Shown here: in pieces, positions 21,737 through 23,722 of the stretch | How positions within the stretch are numbered: the first letter of the stretch is position 1 | How the letters are laid out: the number at the start of each line of letters is the position of its first letter | NCBI GenBank assembly: GCA_964472545.1 | Contig: CAYYNP010000149.1 | Span: 1 to 23,722 of the forward strand | DNA length: 23,722 nt | Direction: 5' to 3' | Source: CAYYNP01 sp964472545 | Lineage (GTDB): Bacteria; Planctomycetota; Planctomycetia; Pirellulales; Thermoguttaceae | The notes under the pieces: generated by a model | Database searches by the model: none | What the model was told of the DNA's origin: nothing | The model's input: only the letters and a program-made list of their open reading frames with translations | Program-made: the position numbers and the translations under genes

Positions 21737-23722
21737 AATTGGAGTCGCGGTAAGAGAGACGGCATCAACATTGACCTGTGCGGGTCCCGCCACTCGCCAA
21801 ATCTCGATTCTCAGCGGCTCGCCGATTGCCGGGTGGTCGCTGGCGACAGTCGCCGTAGCGGTGTCGTGAATCCAATCGTTGGAGACAGTCCCGGCGGCGT
21901 TGGCGACGATCCATCCGCCGGCGACCAGACGCATGCTGTATCCCGTCGGTCCTTCCGTATCAATACGATCACCAAACCACGCCGACAGCGTGTACTCCGT
22001 ATCTCCCGTCAAAGGTTCCGTTAGATTCTGAAAGATGCTCTCGCCCGGAATCGCGATGAAGGCAACGTTCTTTCCGTCGGGGATGGGTGTATCGAGATCG
22101 GGCTCTTGATCGCTCGCCCCCGGGTATTGTGCGTCCGACGGATTGAAGACACCTTCGACACGCGCGTGACTCCAGGACGGAATATCAAAGGAGACGTTAA
22201 CGTTTTGAACAACGTGATCCTCGATCGCCGGGTCCTCAAACGAAGGATTGCCGATCGGGATACTATAGCTGGTCGAAGCAACAGAGGCTGCCATCACCGG
22301 CGCGCCGACCGCCGAAACGCCGACCGCCGCGATCATCGCCGACCTAAACATGTCAAGGCGTTTGCGCAGCAAACCCCGTCTTCGTCTTGCGAAAGCCAGC
22401 AGTGTAATCGCTGCACCCAGCAAGAGGGCGGTGGTGCCGGGTTCCGGCACGACCGTCACCGACACGATCACGTTGTCCAGCCCCCAGCTTTCGTCCTCAA
22501 GACTGTATAGATTCGAGCCGACGAAACTGAGAGCCAGTGAATCGTCGCTATGTGCGAAAGTATATTCCACGTGGTATACGGAATCCATTGGCACATTCCC
22601 TGTCGGGTCGGTTGGTGTTGGATCAAGATAGTATTCATAGCCCAACGAGTTTATCTCCGTTGCTCCCATCCGGGGCAGGTTATCGTCAGGAAAACCGTCA
22701 GGAAACGACTGACCCCACGGTCGAGAGGAGGGGTGGTCGTTGCTGAAAGTCGTGTCAAGCAGTGTCGGGCCGCCCCCCACACTCAAAGCCCAGCGATCCG
22801 GCCCGTGTGCTGGATTGGCGTCATAGTTACCGTCCCACGACTGGATGATGAACAAGTCGAAAGACAGACCAAGCTCTGTGTGAGCCGGCAACCCTGCGAG
22901 ATTCAGCGACACGGTATGGTTGGCAAACCTTCCAAGAAACCTCCTGGTCCCAGTCGGCGTTGTGCTGATCTCGTCCGCGGCCCACTCGGGACCGACGCCT
23001 AGCTCAAAGTCATTGGAGTAGACAACGCTTGAGGCTTTCGCCTCCCCCACCCCCGCCAACACAATCCCCACAGCGACAAGAGCAGCCGTTCGTCTCTTCC
23101 TTCTCCGGAATACCGCCAGCAGGCCTACGCCGGCTATAGCCAGCAGGCATAGGCAACTCGGTTCCGGCACTGCCGCCAGGTAGTGTGCTTGGATTCTCTC
23201 GGGAGTCAGCGATGTGCCGTAGATGGCGACTTCGTCAAGAGTTCCCCAAAACTCCTCTCGTGGAGGGCGGGAGATAGCGTTTCTGCCGAAAGTCAACCGT
23301 TTGACACTTCGGTTGGCGGGGTTCGAGGCCGCAACCGTCTGGAAGAACGAGCCGTTGACGAAGAAACTGACGTCGTTGTCCGAGTCGAACACAGCTACCA
23401 CGTGGTGCCACTCCAAGCTGGTAAACACTCCGGGATTCGAGAAGTAGTCTTTCACTCCAAACGCAGTGAAGAGCAATCCCGTCCCGTCCATGCCCAGTCG
23501 GATTCCGCCCGGGCCCTCGTCGAAGGTGCGATTGGAGAGGAAGGTCTGCCTTCCGCTGGTCTCACCGGGCCTCACCCAAACTTCCACGGTGAATTCATTG
23601 GCCAGTTGGTTAATGTCTTGATGTACGCCAATGTCCACGTATCCCGCTTCGCCCATAACCCACACGGCCTGTTTTGTTTCAACGGGTTTGGCACAAAACC
23701 GTGGTCCAGCTAAGCAACAGTC
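21635..23722 (-). CDS. Triple PEP-CTERM protein in one reading frame (partial at right edge)
   Basis: The frame is open to the window edge (696 codons including the stop). GTG 23665 is only an internal option, so the 5' end lies outside. Residues below are numbered from that GTG. Module 1 is a LamG-like domain (EFTVEVWVRPGE, EWHHVVAVFDSD, FWGTLDEVAIYG) ending in VPEPS, a hydrophobic segment and RRRKRR (167-192). Module 2 starts at once with a signal-like segment (TAALVAVGIVLAGVGEAKAS), has a beta-rich domain and ends VPEPG...ARRRRG (407-436). Module 3 again starts signal-like (MFRSAMIAAVGVSAVGAPVM), has a NPSFEDP-type beta domain and ends IPEPG...WRRRR (644-668). PEP-CTERM tails are cut by exosortase and direct proteins to the cell surface. 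Here no stop or usable start separates the modules. Either this is a natural polyprotein or three genes fused by stop loss. Confidence 0.85.
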   Translation of the reverse strand, partial: DCCLAGPRFCAKPVETKQAVWVMGEAGYVDIGVHQDINQLANEFTVEVWVRPGETSGRQTFLSNRTFDEGPGGIRLGMDGTGLLFTAFGVKDYFSNPGVFTSLEWHHVVAVFDSDNDVSFFVNGSFFQTVAASNPANRSVKRLTFGRNAISRPPREEFWGTLDEVAIYGTSLTPERIQAHYLAAVPEPSCLCLLAIAGVGLLAVFRRRKRRTAALVAVGIVLAGVGEAKASSVVYSNDFELGVGPEWAADEISTTPTGTRRFLGRFANHTVSLNLAGLPAHTELGLSFDLFIIQSWDGNYDANPAHGPDRWALSVGGGPTLLDTTFSNDHPSSRPWGQSFPDGFPDDNLPRMGATEINSLGYEYYLDPTPTDPTGNVPMDSVYHVEYTFAHSDDSLALSFVGSNLYSLEDESWGLDNVIVSVTVVPEPGTTALLLGAAITLLAFARRRRGLLRKRLDMFRSAMIAAVGVSAVGAPVMAASVASTSYSIPIGNPSFEDPAIEDHVVQNVNVSFDIPSWSHARVEGVFNPSDAQYPGASDQEPDLDTPIPDGKNVAFIAIPGESIFQNLTEPLTGDTEYTLSAWFGDRIDTEGPTGYSMRLVAGGWIVANAAGTVSNDWIHDTATATVASDHPAIGEPLRIEIWRVAGPAQVNVDAVSLTATPIPEPGSPLLLACGVSAFSGLAWRRRRSAYPEKRR
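22271..22387 (-). other. Internal signal-peptide-like segment 2
   Basis: Residues 427-465: basic RRRRGLLRKR, then MFRSAMIAAVGVSAVGAPVM and a possible cut after MAA or SVAS. An ATG exists at 22349-22351, so a separate start is conceivable, but no ribosome binding site precedes it. Confidence 0.75.
22358..22447 (-). other. PEP-CTERM sorting segment 2 (internal)
   Basis: Residues 407-436: PEPG, hydrophobic TTALLLGAAITLLAFA, then ARRRRG and LLRKR. Again no stop codon follows. Confidence 0.88.
23027..23104 (-). other. Internal signal-peptide-like segment 1
   Basis: Residues 188-213. The Arg cluster ending tail 1 doubles as the positive n-region, followed by the hydrophobic core ALVAVGIVLAGVG and an A-x-A-type cleavage site (EAKAS). 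No ATG, and no GTG or TTG before the hydrophobic core, offers an independent start. Confidence 0.75.
23090..23167 (-). other. PEP-CTERM sorting segment 1 (internal)
   Basis: Residues 167-192: PEP, then a hydrophobic segment (LCLLAIAGVGLLAVF) and the basic cluster RRRKRR. It matches the PEP-CTERM plan but is followed by more protein instead of a stop codon. Confidence 0.85.

Overview
The window looks like a chromosomal segment of a GC-rich planctomycete, probably near the Pirellulales (inference). The supporting signs are PEP-CTERM (exosortase-type) sorting tails, several secreted PQQ-like beta-propeller/LamG proteins, an HYExAFE-family protein, ECF sigma factor control, and many short palindromic repeats in the spacers. 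I saw no tRNA, rRNA, CRISPR array or transposase gene.

Layout. Positions 1-378 hold the 3' end of an unidentified gene, followed by a repeat-rich spacer with a MITE-like inverted repeat (383-513) and two hairpins. On the minus strand, an ECF sigma factor (2878-3450) overlaps by 4 bp a membrane-anchored protein (683-2881) that carries four regular 77-78-residue repeats. Further minus-strand genes are a small double-CxxC protein (3580-3933) abutting a pRiA4b ORF-3-like protein (3934-5157), and a frameshifted GNAT acetyltransferase (5273-5873). On the plus strand come a small unknown gene (6069-6506) and purD (6678-7952). A CheV-like CheW-REC-HPt protein (8193-9779) is on the minus strand. Then come a secreted beta-propeller protein (10142-11437, +), a DUF4184 membrane protein (11508-12326, +) and a 1365-residue multidomain secreted protein (12554-16651, -).

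A plus-strand cluster follows: two Hsp20 chaperones (17121-17612, 17689-18090) behind a near-consensus sigma-54 promoter, an AroH-type chorismate mutase (18275-18718), an HYExAFE protein with PD-(D/E)XK-like residues (18777-19322), and nicotinate phosphoribosyltransferase pncB (19372-20847). After a 478-bp spacer lie a small membrane protein (21326-21571, -) and an open frame running off the right edge (21635-23722, -).

The most unusual object is that last frame. It encodes three complete PEP-CTERM modules in one uninterrupted reading frame. Each PEP motif, hydrophobic segment and Arg cluster is followed directly by a new signal-peptide-like segment. It reads like an exosortase-substrate polyprotein, and I know of no described equivalent. 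Other points of interest are a four-copy 15-bp expansion inside the crystallin domain of the first Hsp20, a methyltransferase-like Rossmann domain embedded in a secreted propeller/LamG protein, and the sigma factor/repeat-protein pair.
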